Assembly (NCBI GenBank): GCA_021234155.1
Contig: JAJEKV010000038.1
Span: 5,441,625 to 5,505,624 of the forward strand
Direction of reading: 5' to 3'
Source: Isoetes taiwanensis
Lineage: Eukaryota; Streptophyta; Lycopodiopsida; Isoetales; Isoetaceae
DNA: 64,000 nt
In this document: piece by piece, positions 10,941-23,600 of the stretch
Position numbering within the stretch: the stretch's first letter is position 1
Layout: every line of letters begins with the position of its first letter
Made by a program: the position numbers and the translations under genes
Notes under the pieces: model-generated
The model's input: the letters and a program-made list of their open reading frames with translations, nothing else
What the model was told of the DNA's origin: nothing
The model's database searches: none

Positions 10941-12087
10941 TTTGCAACCGGTTACAACCTGTCAATTTTTATACGCACGGAATAGGCTTCCCACTTTCCA
11001 TTCCGGATTGTAGGGATATGCCACGTGGCAGCTTGTGCTTCATTTTCAGATGAAAAATGCGACCCACTTTCCATGTTGTATGGTGGCATGGCCACCGGGA
11101 CCACATTCCGGTGTGGACCGGTGGGGCCCCACGACTGGCGGAGCCGGGAGCGGGTCGCCAGCCACACCGGAATGTGGGACCGGTGGCCATGCTACCACAA
11201 CATGGAAATGGGGAGCCGCCCATTTTTTTTTTCTTGGTCTGGCGATGGCGATAGTCTGGCGATGGCGATGGCACTCTGCGGGTATAGCCCTCGGGCCGCT
11301 CCTTGTACTCTGACGGCCATGGCGCTCGGCATTTCCAGCCGCTGAGCAGTTAGGGCGCTCATTTTCTTGGTTGTGTTTCTTCTTATGAAGATTTATTTCA
11401 CGATTTCCTTCTGTTCTTGAGGAAAAGTGGTTCTTTCATGATTCCGGTATGTTCTTGAGGAAAAACGAGTAGATAGTAGTGATCTTTTGTGCTTCCAATG
11501 TAATTTTGCTTCTTTTTATGGTTTCAAACTATTTTGATGCTTTTTTTTCCTTGCATGCAAGTTCGGGATGTTGTTTTGTGCATGCAGGTGGGGATACAGG
11601 TCATGCAAAGATTCAGATGCGAGTCTGATGCAAAGATTCAGATGCAAAGATTCAGGTGGGGATATAAGATGTGAGTCTGCTTGCTTCTGCTGCAATGGTG
11701 AAGAGATACAGAAAGGCCAAGCCGGACTTGCAGCAATAAACTGGAAAAGAAAGGGGAAGCCGATGCTACCTTTTCATTAGAATAGCCTTCGTTTCTTGTA
11801 TCTCTCTGTTTACATAAGCCTGTCGGCCATTTTCATTGCTTTTGTTCCTTTCTGTATACAGAGGCTACTGTATAAGATTTCTGTGTAAAAACTTGTGTCT
11901 ATTTTGAGAATCGGTATAAGATTTCTGTGTAAAAACTTGTGTCTATTTTGGGAACCGGTTGTAGCCTGTAAATATCTGTATGCGCGGAATTGTCTTCCCA
12001 CTTTCCATTCCGGATTGTAGGGATATGCCACATGGCAGCACGTAGTCTATCTTCAGACAAAAAAGGCGACCCCATTTCCATGTTGGG
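10941..12087. repeat. Direct-repeat pair (about 140 bp) spaced 1007 bp apart, enclosing a fold-back
   Basis: The segment starting with AACCGGTTACAACCTGTCAA at 10946 recurs at 11953 as AACCGGTTGTAGCCTGTAAA. Both continue with CTTCCCACTTTCCATTCCGG and GATATGCCAC to about 11080 and 12087. The arrangement resembles short LTR-like ends (a TRIM) or a duplicated terminal region of an unknown element. The enclosed DNA includes the fold-back 11063-11213 and a 44-bp tandem duplication (TATAAGATTTCTGTGTAAAA at 11871 and 11915). No coding capacity is evident. Confidence 0.6.
11063..11213. repeat. Fold-back (inverted repeat) sequence, copy 2, arms about 50 bp
   Basis: The left arm runs from CCCACTTTCCATGTTGTATG through GGTGGCATGGCCACC to the ACATTCCGGTGTGG core. 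The right arm is its near-exact reverse complement, ending CACAACATGGAAATGGGG. The short centre is CGACTGGCGGAGCCGGGAG. RNA from either strand would form a long, GC-rich hairpin. It is a longer version of copy 1 at 10313-10396. Confidence 0.75.
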
Positions 12088-12196
12088 CTTTGGTATGTAC
12101 CCAATTTTCTAGTACAACCTTAAATCTGGCACTATTGCCTAAGCCTCCACAATTATAGATCCAATTAATATATCAGAAGTTTCTTGCTATAATACA

Positions 12197-12226
12197 CTAG
12201 TAAACCAAGCCCAGCATTGCTGGGCT
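12197..12226 (-). mobile_element. Helitron 3' terminus (hairpin plus CTAG)
   Basis: On the minus strand this reads AGCCCAGCAATGCTGGGCT (perfect palindromic stem), then 7 nt, then CTAG followed by T. This is the diagnostic end of plant Helitrons. The element body would lie to the right (higher coordinates); its 5' TC end was not found. The hairpin is nearly identical to the one at 39357-39373. Confidence 0.7.
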
Positions 12227-12651
12227 AACAGGTAACATGTCAATCCAAGGGCAAGATTGCTTGGCTAAAAGGAGTTGCACATCTGATCCATCATTTCTTT
12301 AAGACTCAGGGGATATCTAACATGCACAACTAGATTACAGAATTGATTGGGAATCCTGCCCACCGCAGTTACATGAATATCTAGATACTGAACAGACACA
12401 GCTACAAAACTAAGGGATTTGACTCTGATCAGAGACATGACTTTTAGATCCACGTCAGCAATCCGCCAACGTCATCATACTGCCATGTGTACAGTGGCTA
12501 TATTTTAACACTCCCACTCCCACCCTCCCACTGCCACTGTACACTAATTTCTATCGCAGAACATTGTTACACAAATTTTCTTCTCCCACTGAAGCTTGAA
12601 TAATTTTCTCCCACTGGATTTATATACACAGTTCGTTTGCTCCCACTGGAC
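12227..12651. other. Non-coding stretch with repeated TCTCCCACTG motif
   Basis: Just 3' of the gag fragment (minus sense) the motif CTCCCACTG or a variant recurs at least five times between 12500 and 12650. It may be decayed retroelement internal or LTR sequence. No gene is seen. Confidence 0.45.
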
Positions 12652-13435
12652 CTAAAATAATAAATCACGAACATAATTTGCACGAGATGCTACATTCTTT
12701 GGACATTCTTTTGCATAATGTCCTTTCTCGCCACAGCAAAAACATTGACGAATCTTCTTCAATTCTTCTGGACTTGGTTTCTTTCCTTTCCACTTTGATC
12801 CTGCAAGAAATGCTTTTTCCTCCTTTGCAGATACTGTTGATGTACCCTTCTTCTTTTGACGCATTTCTTCTTTTAGAATAGCAGCTATCACTTGATCACG
12901 AGATAAATTATCACGATTATTTAATGTTACCTCCAACTGCCCAAATGAACCAGGAAGACTGGATATAAGAGTGGCCACTTGATCTTTGGGATCCACTTGA
13001 TCACCTACAGCCGCCAATTGCTGCACCAAGGTCTTGAATCTGCACATTGCTTCCCCAATTTTCTCACTATCATCAATACTGAAATTGCAGAATTCTTCGC
13101 AGAAACACCTTCATTGACTCTTCCTTTGATTCATAAATATCAACAAGAGTTTGCCAGGCTTCATGTGCAGAATCCTTGCTTCTTACATGAAGTACTTGCT
13201 GATTTCCCAGTGCTGCCACAATTAAATCATATGCCTTATTGTCACGAATTTGCCACTTTGCCGCTTCATCGGAATTGCTGGGCTTCTTCTCTGTGCCTGT
13301 CACAATACTCCAGAGACCTCTTTGACGGAATAAGGATTTCATTCTCACCTTCCAGATATAAAAGCCTTCACCATCAAATCTGTCAATAGATGTCTTCTCC
13401 ACTATCACGCTTAAAGCCATCCTTGAATATAGCAC
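12652..13435 (-). pseudogene. Ty1/copia retrotransposon gag fragment, one frameshift
   Basis: Structural (gag, UBN2-type) part of a copia polyprotein. The 5' frame (13435-13073) begins near MALSVIVEKTSIDRFDGEGF and contains AAKWQIRDNKAYDLIVAALG. A second frame (13047-12652) continues with MCRFKTLVQQLAAVGDQVDP, VATLISSLPGSF and a zinc knuckle CFCCGEKGHYAKEC. The break lies at about 13050-13080, where a single shift separates LRRILQFQY from the following DDSEKIGEAM-type sequence. Protease, integrase, reverse transcriptase and LTRs are all absent nearby, so this is a gag relic. Confidence 0.88.
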
Positions 13436-13640
13436 TCCACAAATATATCACACACAAAGATAACGGGATAGATTGGCCTTCTACAAATAGCTTCAACTAA
13501 TTTTAGGGCCTTCTTCCCAGCCATTAATGATTTTATTCTATTCTATTCTCTACCATGCAGACCATCGAGACGACTGCATCGCAGTCCTGCTTAACAACAC
13601 AAACACCATATACTTCAAAATACTACAAAAATTCAACGAC
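13436..13640. other. 5' flank of gag relic, with a LINE-like pentanucleotide tail at 13500-13550
   Basis: The text CCATTAATGATTTTATTCTA followed by TTCTATTC resembles the 3' end of the plus-strand LINE at 31121-31158 (GACATTAATGTATATTCTA...). It suggests a small insertion tail of the same or a related family. Confidence 0.4.
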
Positions 13641-13649
13641 TCTTTGCCT

Positions 13650-14100
13650 TAATTTAACTTTAATTGAAGACCTTTTCCTTGAAACTACCCTTTTGCTTGA
13701 AAAAACCTGGTAATTATTGCAATTCTCTGTTTTTCTAGTAATTCGCCTTTCTCCGAATCCTCTTTTATTTAAAGGTACCCCAATCCATTCGCAAATTCCC
13801 TTTTTGAACCAGTCCCCTTTCCTTGAAAATACCTCAATATATTTGCAAATTCCCTTTTGACCAATCCCCCTTTCTTGTAAATACCCTGATGTGCATTTGC
13901 AATCTCCTCCCATTAAGATATACCCTTTTGTTCAAAAATCTCCCATTTCTACTAATTTCCCCTTGTACGATATACACCTTTTGTTCAAGAATTCCCTGTT
14001 GCTTGAAAATACCCCGTACGATATACCTCTTTTCTTCAAGAATTCCCCATTGCAAAGAAAATAACCCATTGCTCTCAAGTCCCCCAGTTCCTTAAGGGGG
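13650..14100. repeat. Degenerate minisatellite with 30-50 bp units
   Basis: The plus strand repeats phrases such as TTGAAAATACC, TTTGCAAATTCCC and TACGATATACC with CCC-rich linkers about ten times. Minus-strand open frames through it read as lysine/arginine-rich repeats (RKGDW, KGIC, GILE.KRYIV). All three minus frames stay partly open because of the repeat composition, so I do not call a protein. Confidence 0.6.
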
Positions 14101-14331
14101 GATTTTCCGGGGGATACGAGCACCTTTTTTGTTGTGCAATGCCTCCCCATAAAATCGTTCCAATAAAAGTTTCATAAAAATAAAAAGACCACGTACCACA
14201 ACATATTTGCAATCAATCAAAATCATATTTTTTTTGGCATAATGGCTTTCTATATTTATCAATGAATTTTAAAAGGGTTGCTCTATATCTTTGCTTCCTC
14301 CAAGCCAGATTATTCATTCTATCCAACAAAA

Positions 14332-14371
14332 CTAGCTCTTCAAATTGCTTTTAAAGCCCGGTAACGCCGGG
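14332..14371 (-). mobile_element. Possible Helitron 3' hairpin next to the dirigent gene
   Basis: On the minus strand GCCCGGCGTTACCGGGC forms a stem like those at 12208, 37772 and 39357. CTAGT lies 19 nt downstream rather than the 7-9 nt seen at the others. If real, the element body would lie to the right and could include the dirigent gene. The wider spacing makes this uncertain. Confidence 0.35.
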
Positions 14372-14409
14372 CACCATGATTAATAGAAAATTAAAATGAA
14401 AGAATGAGA

Positions 14410-14937
14410 TTAAACAGGCAACGTGAGATCAAGCTTATAATGGATGGTGCCAATTGCTGAACCTAGAGGAGAGATGGTCACAGCAGTAGCAAGTCCAATA
14501 GTACGTTCAAAATCACCAGTGCCACCAACAATAGGAAGATATTTGACAGTTGCAACCTCATCACGTGAACCAAATATACTGATAGTGCCATTATATTTCT
14601 TAGTATTCAACACAGCAGATAAAGAGAAAAGAAAGGTGAATCCATTCAAAGAAACAAGAGTAAATGTCCCCCTCATTCTGCCCAAAGCTTTGGAAGTGAT
14701 GGAGGCACCCTCTGTTATGGGATCATCCACAACACCGACTGAGCCAAAAGAAAGATTTGTCAGCGAGCCAGGTCCAGCAATATGGAGCAGGGTGGCATTA
14801 GGTCCTGAAAATATGTCATGGATGTAGAACTCGATGATCTTGTTCTTGGTATTAGATACTGGTCTTGCTGATCCATGTGCAGTCGCACAGATCAGAAGAA
14901 GAGATATGAGAATCTGTGCACTGTTTACCTTTGCCAT
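14410..14937 (-). CDS. Dirigent family protein, intronless, 175 aa
   Basis: Secreted dirigent proteins have no catalytic centre of their own. They steer the coupling of oxidised monolignol-type radicals in the apoplast, giving lignans or related phenolics. Residues 1-24 are a signal peptide (ISLLLICATAHGSA core). Family landmarks are visible: IEFYIHDIFSGPNATLLHIA near the N-terminus, RMRGTFTLVSLNGFTFLF in the middle, YNGTISIFGS, and the terminal VGGTGDFERTIGLATAVTI. The length is normal (160-190 aa) and the frame is complete, with the stop at 14410-14412. Which subfamily (DIR-a pinoresinol-forming or DIR-b/d) cannot be told by eye. A TATA-like box sits 41 bp upstream of the ATG. It looks functional. 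Confidence 0.93.
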   Translation of the reverse strand: MAKVNSAQILISLLLICATAHGSARPVSNTKNKIIEFYIHDIFSGPNATLLHIAGPGSLTNLSFGSVGVVDDPITEGASITSKALGRMRGTFTLVSLNGFTFLFSLSAVLNTKKYNGTISIFGSRDEVATVKYLPIVGGTGDFERTIGLATAVTISPLGSAIGTIHYKLDLTLPV

Positions 14938-14977
14938 CTTTGATGATTCACTGATATGTGCTCTTCGTAGAGAACAT

Positions 14978-14985
14978 TATTTATA
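14978..14985 (-). promoter_or_regulatory. TATA box of the dirigent gene
   Basis: The minus strand reads TATAAATA ending 41 bp upstream of the start codon. With the usual 25-35 bp spacing this puts transcription start near 14945-14955 and implies a very short leader. Inferred from position and sequence only. Confidence 0.6.
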
Positions 14986-14999
14986 CTCCAATGGCATGG

Positions 15000-15828
15000 G
15001 ATTTAGTCAATTGAGTGTGGAGCAGAATATGCCACCTTATTTAGTCTTAAGTTATACTCTTAAGTTATACCTAATATTTATAAAATAAATCTACTCTGAC
15101 TGTAACTATCATGAACCTACGTAGTTGGAGGATCGCTGCCGTTCAATATTCCACTTTTTTGAATTCCTAATGGCTGCAATTCACCCACGAAACTATGTCG
15201 AGATATGTAACTATTTGTTTTTGAACTGATCTTTTCAAAGTGTAACAAATTATTTTTTGATCTTTTCAAATAGACTATTTCAATATGCCCTTCTTTACGC
15301 CCTTTTTTACGCCACATGGTAATAGTTGACTGTTTGATTGATTCTATCTAACTACTTGAAAGAGGCTTTTAATTTGCCAATTATGGTGCATGTTGCCCAA
15401 AAGCATTGGTAACCTCATTGGAAAGGGTCCGATCTACCAAAAATAAATTAAATTGCAAAGACAGACAAAGAATAAAAAATATTTAATGATTGCGTGCATC
15501 ATTGCTCATTCGTGACATGACATGATTAGAAGTCCCATGCTTATTTTGCATTTCGTATTATTATTGTCTGCACTTCTAAGTTGACTTGCATTTATGATTG
15601 ATATTGAATGCCACTTTAAGTGGACTTGTATTTCAAATTGAATGTGTTATTAGAATTGCCACACGTAATCTAACATTACACATATCTTCTTGCATGCCAT
15701 CATATTTAACAACAATAAGCATGGTAATATGTTCTAAAGGATAAGACAAGCGGGAATACTTGTTCGGCTACCAATGGAAAAAATAAATACATCACTTGAT
15801 TATTTTAGGAGACATAAAAAGTTCAAGG
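15000..15828. other. Intergenic, promoter side of the dirigent gene
   Basis: AT-rich. A repeated phrase CTTAAGTTATAC occurs twice at about 15048-15070. No gene, RNA or clear element was recognised. Confidence 0.5.
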
Positions 15829-15880
15829 AATGGAATAGAGTAGAATAGGTTTCTTAACATTCACGGTGACCAATAGATCA
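15829..15880 (-). mobile_element. 3' tail of a LINE/SINE-like retroposon
   Basis: On the minus strand the sequence reads GATCTATTGGTCACCGTGAATGTTAAGAAACC, then an imperfect (TATTC)n run. The same closing phrase with the same tail type is present at 42499-42575. It is a short remnant. Confidence 0.5.
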
Positions 15881-16054
15881 CAATTCAGAAGACAAAGTAT
15901 TAATATTACTCTATTTTTTTCATTGAAATTTGGCGCTAGAACTTCTTTATTGCCTTTGGCTTGTACATCATTTTCTTGTTCAAATATTCTGATTAAAGTT
16001 CTAAAGCACATGTCATATTGTATGAGGGATGCTACCTTTTTTTGAATATGTTAT
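15881..16054. other. Spacer, nothing recognised
   Basis: AT-rich non-coding sequence between two minus-strand retroposon tails. It could be the body of the element whose tail is at 15829-15880. Confidence 0.35.
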
Positions 16055-16160
16055 TAGAATAGAATAGAATAGAATATATTTTTGGTCGTATGGCCATGAG
16101 GTCATTGGACGTGTAGCATTGGCGAGCCACCCCCAAGGGGTTGCTACTAGCAGCAAGGCT
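16055..16160 (-). mobile_element. 3' end of a LINE or derived SINE with (TTCTA)n tail
   Basis: On the minus strand GCTAGTAGCAACCCCTTGGG, GGTGGCTCGCCAATGCTACAC and ATATATTCTATTCTATTC appear in order. These mirror the end of the autonomous LINE at about 31050-31158 (GCTAGCAGCACCC, GGGAGCTCGCCCATGCTACAC, then the TTCTA tail). It therefore belongs to the same 3'-end family in inverse orientation. Confidence 0.65.
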
Positions 16161-17480
16161 CAACAATAGTGTAGCCATCCTGCGGGCTTAGCTTGATTCA
16201 TTTTATATATACCAGCACACTGCTTTTGTTTGACATCATGGTCATGCGAGTGATTATGTGCCTTTGGCTGTTGGCCACAACCTTGTTTAAGGAACTTGAA
16301 GTGACTTCTCATAGTAAGAGTCATTAGCAATCTCTTTTGAATTCTTTTTTTTGACAAGATTTATAGATTCTAGATGACATTTATCATGTTTAATATCTCC
16401 CAGCTATTCTAATAGTCAATCAAGGCTTTGATTCTATGTCCTTATATTAATCGCTTTATGGCTAAATCTTAGTTTATCGCTATCCTGAGCATTGGTCAAC
16501 GAAATTAGTCTGGCATATGCTAAAGATGAAGCAATCTGGACCATCCTATTGGGATCTCTAATTTCAAAATACCAAACACCTAAGAATACAAGGGTTTGCT
16601 ACGAAAAATGAAAAATACTGCATGGTTGGCTCTAGATTTCATAATGCATCAAATTTGTCCACAATATTGTATAAATATATGCCAAAATCCAATACTTTAT
16701 CAGCAATATACTGCACGGTCCCAAAAATATAGATTTTGCATATAATATTGCATGGTTGTTGAAATATAGATATACGGTCAAGCCAATTTGTAATTTGTAT
16801 TGCAATAGGTCATCCATCCGGCATCAAAACTGGGAAAACCAAAGAGTGATGAGGGAGGGATATACTTGGTGCTCCATGCTAAACAGATGCATTTATAACT
16901 GCAGCATCTATAAACCTGAATTCCAAAAATAAAACAACTAGCGGAGATGCACATCATGCCATGATCATATACCCAGCTTCCCTTGAAATCACCAAAATCC
17001 GAATACATCATATGTCACCACAATTAGAATACACCACGTATAATACACCACATCGGTGTCACCACAAATGAAATTTGTAACATTCCTAACCGACATGCCC
17101 TTAACCAACTGGGCAAAACTATTTAGACGTTTATGAGTAGTCGCTCCTACCCATTTATCCATAAGTAACCAACAATCATATTTTTCCCTTTTTCCCACAA
17201 AATATCCACATTTTCATTTTAATGTCACTTATTTGGGCTTTGCCTTTTTAACTTATGCCTTTGTTGAAAGCTTGACTACTTTAGCCCTTAACTATTCACA
17301 AAGATTCTATTGAGCTATGATACCTTGCCTTGCCAATGAATTGCCATTACCTAGACTTCCATGCTAGTCCATCAAGACTAACGTTCAAGACCATACCCTC
17401 CAACCTACCATATTCAGATCACATGGCAAGGAAAGTAGAAAAGAGAATAGAGAAAATGAGTGGCTAAAATACGACGGTAT
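16161..17480. other. Intergenic, no supported gene
   Basis: AT-rich sequence without a recognisable coding or RNA feature. The longest frames (16778-17011, 16989-17198, minus) carry no motif. Confidence 0.5.
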
Positions 17481-19212
17481 TTCATTGATCTGTTAGCTTA
17501 CAACCCCGCAAGTATGCAACATCTGGATGCAATGAGTACTTTCTATGTGGACATAGGAATGCGAGTCAGCTTGGCAGAAACCACGTACTTCTCATATCGT
17601 CTTCTATACAACATAGACAGTCGCACTTCACTTATCAAAGACAATACGTAGAGGTAGCACAAACGTACAAATATCTTAGAATAGAGTTCACTACCACCAC
17701 ATACTGGGATAGTTTTATCCAATAATGGTCAACGACGGGTTGGAAGGCACTCTATGCCATGCTAAACAATTGCATCATCCATGTTCATTCCTTTATTCTT
17801 TTGTATGGAGTACATTTTTAAGGACTAGTGATATCCCTTGTCACTTAGGAAGATTTAGAATGGGTCCAATGGCTTGAGCACTCAGAGTCAAGTTCATTGT
17901 TTTGTATCTACAAGAAACTGGATTCTCACCTCTGCTATTTTGGAGCACCACATACTATATTGCCAGAAGGTGGTAAACACCAGAGACACTTGCCTTGGGC
18001 ATTAAAAAAGGAAGAGGGAAATGAGAAAAGGGAAGGGGGGAAAGACACATGCTGGCCAACACACTAGCCATGGGTCCACATCGTCTTAAAACATGTTAGA
18101 ATGTTCGGGATGATAATTCGTGCTCTAATTATTCAGAGAACACTGATGCTTAAAAAGATCCTTCCATCTCCCTTGAAGCTGATATGGTATGCAGTCAAGA
18201 GTGCGAGAGTGAACGAGAGTATAGAGGATGAATTTTAGGGGTATTTTCTAATTTTCAAGACCCCTTGATTAGAAATAGGGGATCCAAGGGGTGAAGGTAA
18301 GCCACGTTGATTTTTTTTTTCATTGATCTGTTAGCTTACAACCCCGCAAGTATGCAACATCTGGACGCAATGAGTACTTTCTATGTGGACATAGGAATGC
18401 GAGTCAGCTTGGCAGAAACCACGTACGTCTCATATCGTCTTCTATACAACATAGACAGTCGCACTTCACTTATCAAAGACAATACGTAGAGGTAGCACAA
18501 ACGTACAAATATCTTAGAATAGAGTTCACTACCACCACATACTGGGATAGTTTTATCCAATAATGGTCAATGACAGGTTGGAAGGCACTCTATGCCATGC
18601 TGAACAATTGCATCATCCATGTTCATTCCTTTATTCTTTTGTATGGAGTACATTTTTAAGGACCGGTGATATCCCTTGTCACTTAGGAAGATTTAGAATG
18701 GGTCCAAAAAGCCTTTCTGGCTTGAGCACTCAGAGTCAAGTCCATTGTTTTGTATCTACAAGAAACTGGATTCTCACCTCTGCTATTTTGGAGCACCACA
18801 TACTATATTTCCGGAAGGTGGTAAACATCAGAGACACTTGCCTTAAGGGGAAGTGAAAGGAGAAAGAAAAGGCGAGGGGCAAAGGAGGAAATAGAACGTG
18901 GAAAAAGGGCATTAAAAAAAGGAAGAGGGAAATGAGAAAAGGGAAGGGGGGAAAGACACATGCTGGCCAACACACTAGCCATGGGTCCACATCGTCTTAA
19001 AACATGTTAGAATGTTCGGGATGATAATTCGTGCTCTAATTATTCAGAGAACACTGATGCTTAAAAAGATCCTTCCATCTCCCTTGAAGCTGATATGGTA
19101 TGCAGTCAAGAGTGCGAGAGTGAACGAGAGTATAGAGGATGAATTTTAGGGGTATTTTCTAATTTTCAAGACCCCTTGATTAGAAATAGGGGATCCAAGG
19201 GGTGAAGGTAAG

Positions 19213-19222
<10 letters not shown>
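17481..19222. repeat. Tandem duplication of an 840-900 bp segment
   Basis: The block starting TTCATTGATCTGTTAGCTTA at 17481 recurs at 18319 (offset 838) and stays almost identical to the closing AAGCCACGTTGATTT. Copy 2 has about 61 extra purine-rich bases at about 18841-18905 and a 12-bp insert near 18708. The very low divergence indicates a recent event. The shared 60-aa frame (LLAYNPASMQHLDAMSTFYV) is not a known protein, and I do not call a gene. Confidence 0.9.
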
Positions 19223-20624
<1,402 letters not shown>

Positions 20625-23600
20625 GGATGATGTTTGGACATATGGATAGCTTAAAATTCAAGGGATTGTTCTGTGTGGGGGGAGGGGTGGTTAGGCAAGC
20701 CTGCTAAAAATAATCATGTTAGATCACTGGTTCTATTGGTCAAAGCATTCTTACCATGATAATAAGTTATTTTCGTAGAGGTTTAAGCCCCTTTTTTTCA
20801 TAATATAAAACCTTAGGCAAAGCCATATAGACGTTCGAGTCCTCATATCCATATTCCAAAACCTTAGACGAATTCGTATTTTCATATTTCAAAACCATAG
20901 GCTCCCCCAATCATAATTGACAATAATTGAAATGAGAGGTGCATAGAGGCCCCAACATATAGCCTGGGCCATAGCATCGACAGATCCAACGACCCTTTTA
21001 GTCCAGGGTGCTACTTTGATTGAAGAAATACAAAAAATGACATTTTGTATTTCTTCATTTATAAAAGTTAGCTAAGCATGCAATAGATAAACAGTCTATG
21101 TTTTAATTCTATATATTGCATATATGTAGGCAAAAAAATGTATTTCCTTGTCTACATTTTGGCTTCAATATAAAGAAAAAAAAGCTTAACCAAGAAATAC
21201 CTTGCAACTTCGGATAGAATGATTGAAAAGCAAGAATGTGATGATCCATATATATGAATTGGTGCATGTCAGATTATATCATCACAAGTAAAAACACTAT
21301 ATGAAAGCGATAATGTGGAAAATGTTCACAATTAATGCCCCAGATTTGCAATGGTTTGGCACGTATAGTTGGTTGGGGTTGCTATTCTTGGCAATATTTT
21401 GCCCCAGATCATATGCTATATAGACCAGTGATGCTTTTAGTGGCAAATATTTGCAAATGACGAATTTTTAGGGATTTTCAAAAATTTCCTACGAATGTTT
21501 AGTAGGTTACGTATCACATTTTTTATTATAATATTCGCCCTGAGTTGATATAAAGTTGTCCTTCCAAGAAAAAATTCACCATGTAACCGAACCTAGGACA
21601 AGAGCGCATTCACCCCCAATTCTATAGCCTCTTGCGACCAAAAATCTAGTATTCATTTGGATTCGTACCAACATTGGCTTTTGAGCATCACAAGATTGTC
21701 TGCAAGTTATTCCTTGATATTTGTGTGACTTGATATAGTTTTCCTTGTTGCATTAGGTAATGTATTTCATGGGATCAATTTGGTTTTAGAACGGAATACT
21801 AGATTTCCTCCATAAAAACTTCTATTTTTGTGCCTTGAATTCACACCCAATTCTTCTTTGAGCAAAGTTATAAATGTATTTGCTTATAATTTTGAATTAT
21901 AAAGCTTCAACAACAAAAAATTGTCAAATGATGATGAGGAGAAATGGATTATTTAACATATTCGCCATTAAAACTAGTTTTATCCTTCTTTATATCCGTG
22001 CAATTGGGGTGTATTTGGTGGTTTGATACTTTGGTTTTAGGAAAACTTTGTGTGGGAGAGTCTTAGAGGTTTTTTTTGTATGTTTAATTTGTGAAAGTGC
22101 AATGGGATCTCTCATGGGTCCACTCGACCAGTGAATTGGAGTTAGATAATTACGAGTGTAATTCGTATTGCTTTGACCCTTCAAGTCTGACATGGCAGGG
22201 GTGAAATAGGCAGATGTGATAGCCACACAGCTCTGATTTCTTTTTTAATCTATAAATATTGATTTTAGGCATTAAACTAAGCTCTATCTGTGGAAAGTTT
22301 GGACATTTGGATGCCCATAGAAATGGCCTATTTCAAACTCGACTACTTTTGGCAGAAGAAAAATCATGTGTTATGCCCTCTTATCAATGCATTGCTGAAA
22401 CTTAAGCTCTATCTAAACAAAGTTTGGGCATTTGGTGCCCATATGAAAGGCCTATACCTGACTGCCTTTGACAGTAGAAAAATCATGTCTGTTACCCTGT
22501 TTTCATTTGAATTTTTGGAAATTTGCTCTCTCTTCTAATTCCCAAAAAAAAAAAAATATTATTTTATTGGTTTACCTTTTTAAGGGCTTGTTATTTTTAA
22601 ACCTAACAAACTTTTTAAGAACTTTATTGGTTTATCTAAGGCCTAATTATTTCAAAACTCACAAAGGCATGGGCACTTGTTGAACATCCGCTTGCATGTC
22701 GAAGGATGCCCAGATGAGCTGGGTGGCCTGCCTGACCAGGGCAGATTGTTGCAGGGGGTGATGTAATTCCTGAACTCATGTGTTTGCTTGACCCTAATAA
22801 GCTTGAGCTTCCCTGAGATATTGGAAGTAGCAATGGGAAGAAAAGCTGGTCTTGCAGAAAGACAACTTGTGCGTCTCAAAAAGTTACTATCGAAAATGCA
22901 TATTATTTCAACAGCTGTAATTACCATGGTATTTCCATGGCATCCTGTTGGAGCTTATCTGGCCTTCACTAGGATTGAAGATCTACGCCAGAAGTATAGT
23001 CCAATGTTAAACATTTTTTGGTTTGTATAATTTGTCAGCCGGAGTTATTGTTTTCCTGGCGATGCAACTTTTCTAACACGATGGTTCCTGAGGGAAGTAC
23101 AACAGTGGTAGCTCTGTTAACGTGATGTCCAATAGGTCATGGACACAAACATGGTCGATTGAAGTTTTGACATATTTATGTCAAAATTTGATTCAATGAG
23201 ATAACGTTTAATTCAAGTCATCTGGGTGCACATTCCACAAAGTGTACTCAAGAATAACCACTTAAACCAAAAATGTCGATGCGCGATGTCAAAATTATGA
23301 AATATGCACATCCCCCTATTAGATGTAACGTTTATATTTGTTACTACATATTTGCACAAAAATTTCTATGTTCAAATGTAAAGACAATAGGGTTTCTTGA
23401 ATTTGAAATTTTGAAGCAGGTAAGTGTTTAAACATATATATTCAAGGGGACGATGGGCGATGGGCGATGTCTTAACAGGAAGGGCACACACCCATGCAAG
23501 TATTCGTTCAATCATATATATAGATGTTGTAAATTCATAGACAGTAACTCCGTAACTGTGAGTTCGGGGAAAGAAAAGTTTTTGATCGTCGGGAGATAAA

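Noticed and set aside
22680-23030. Exon of a conserved gene (ILEVAMGRKAGLAERQLVRL)
   Set aside because: Slightly protein-like, but frames change and no family or consistent splice sites could be named.
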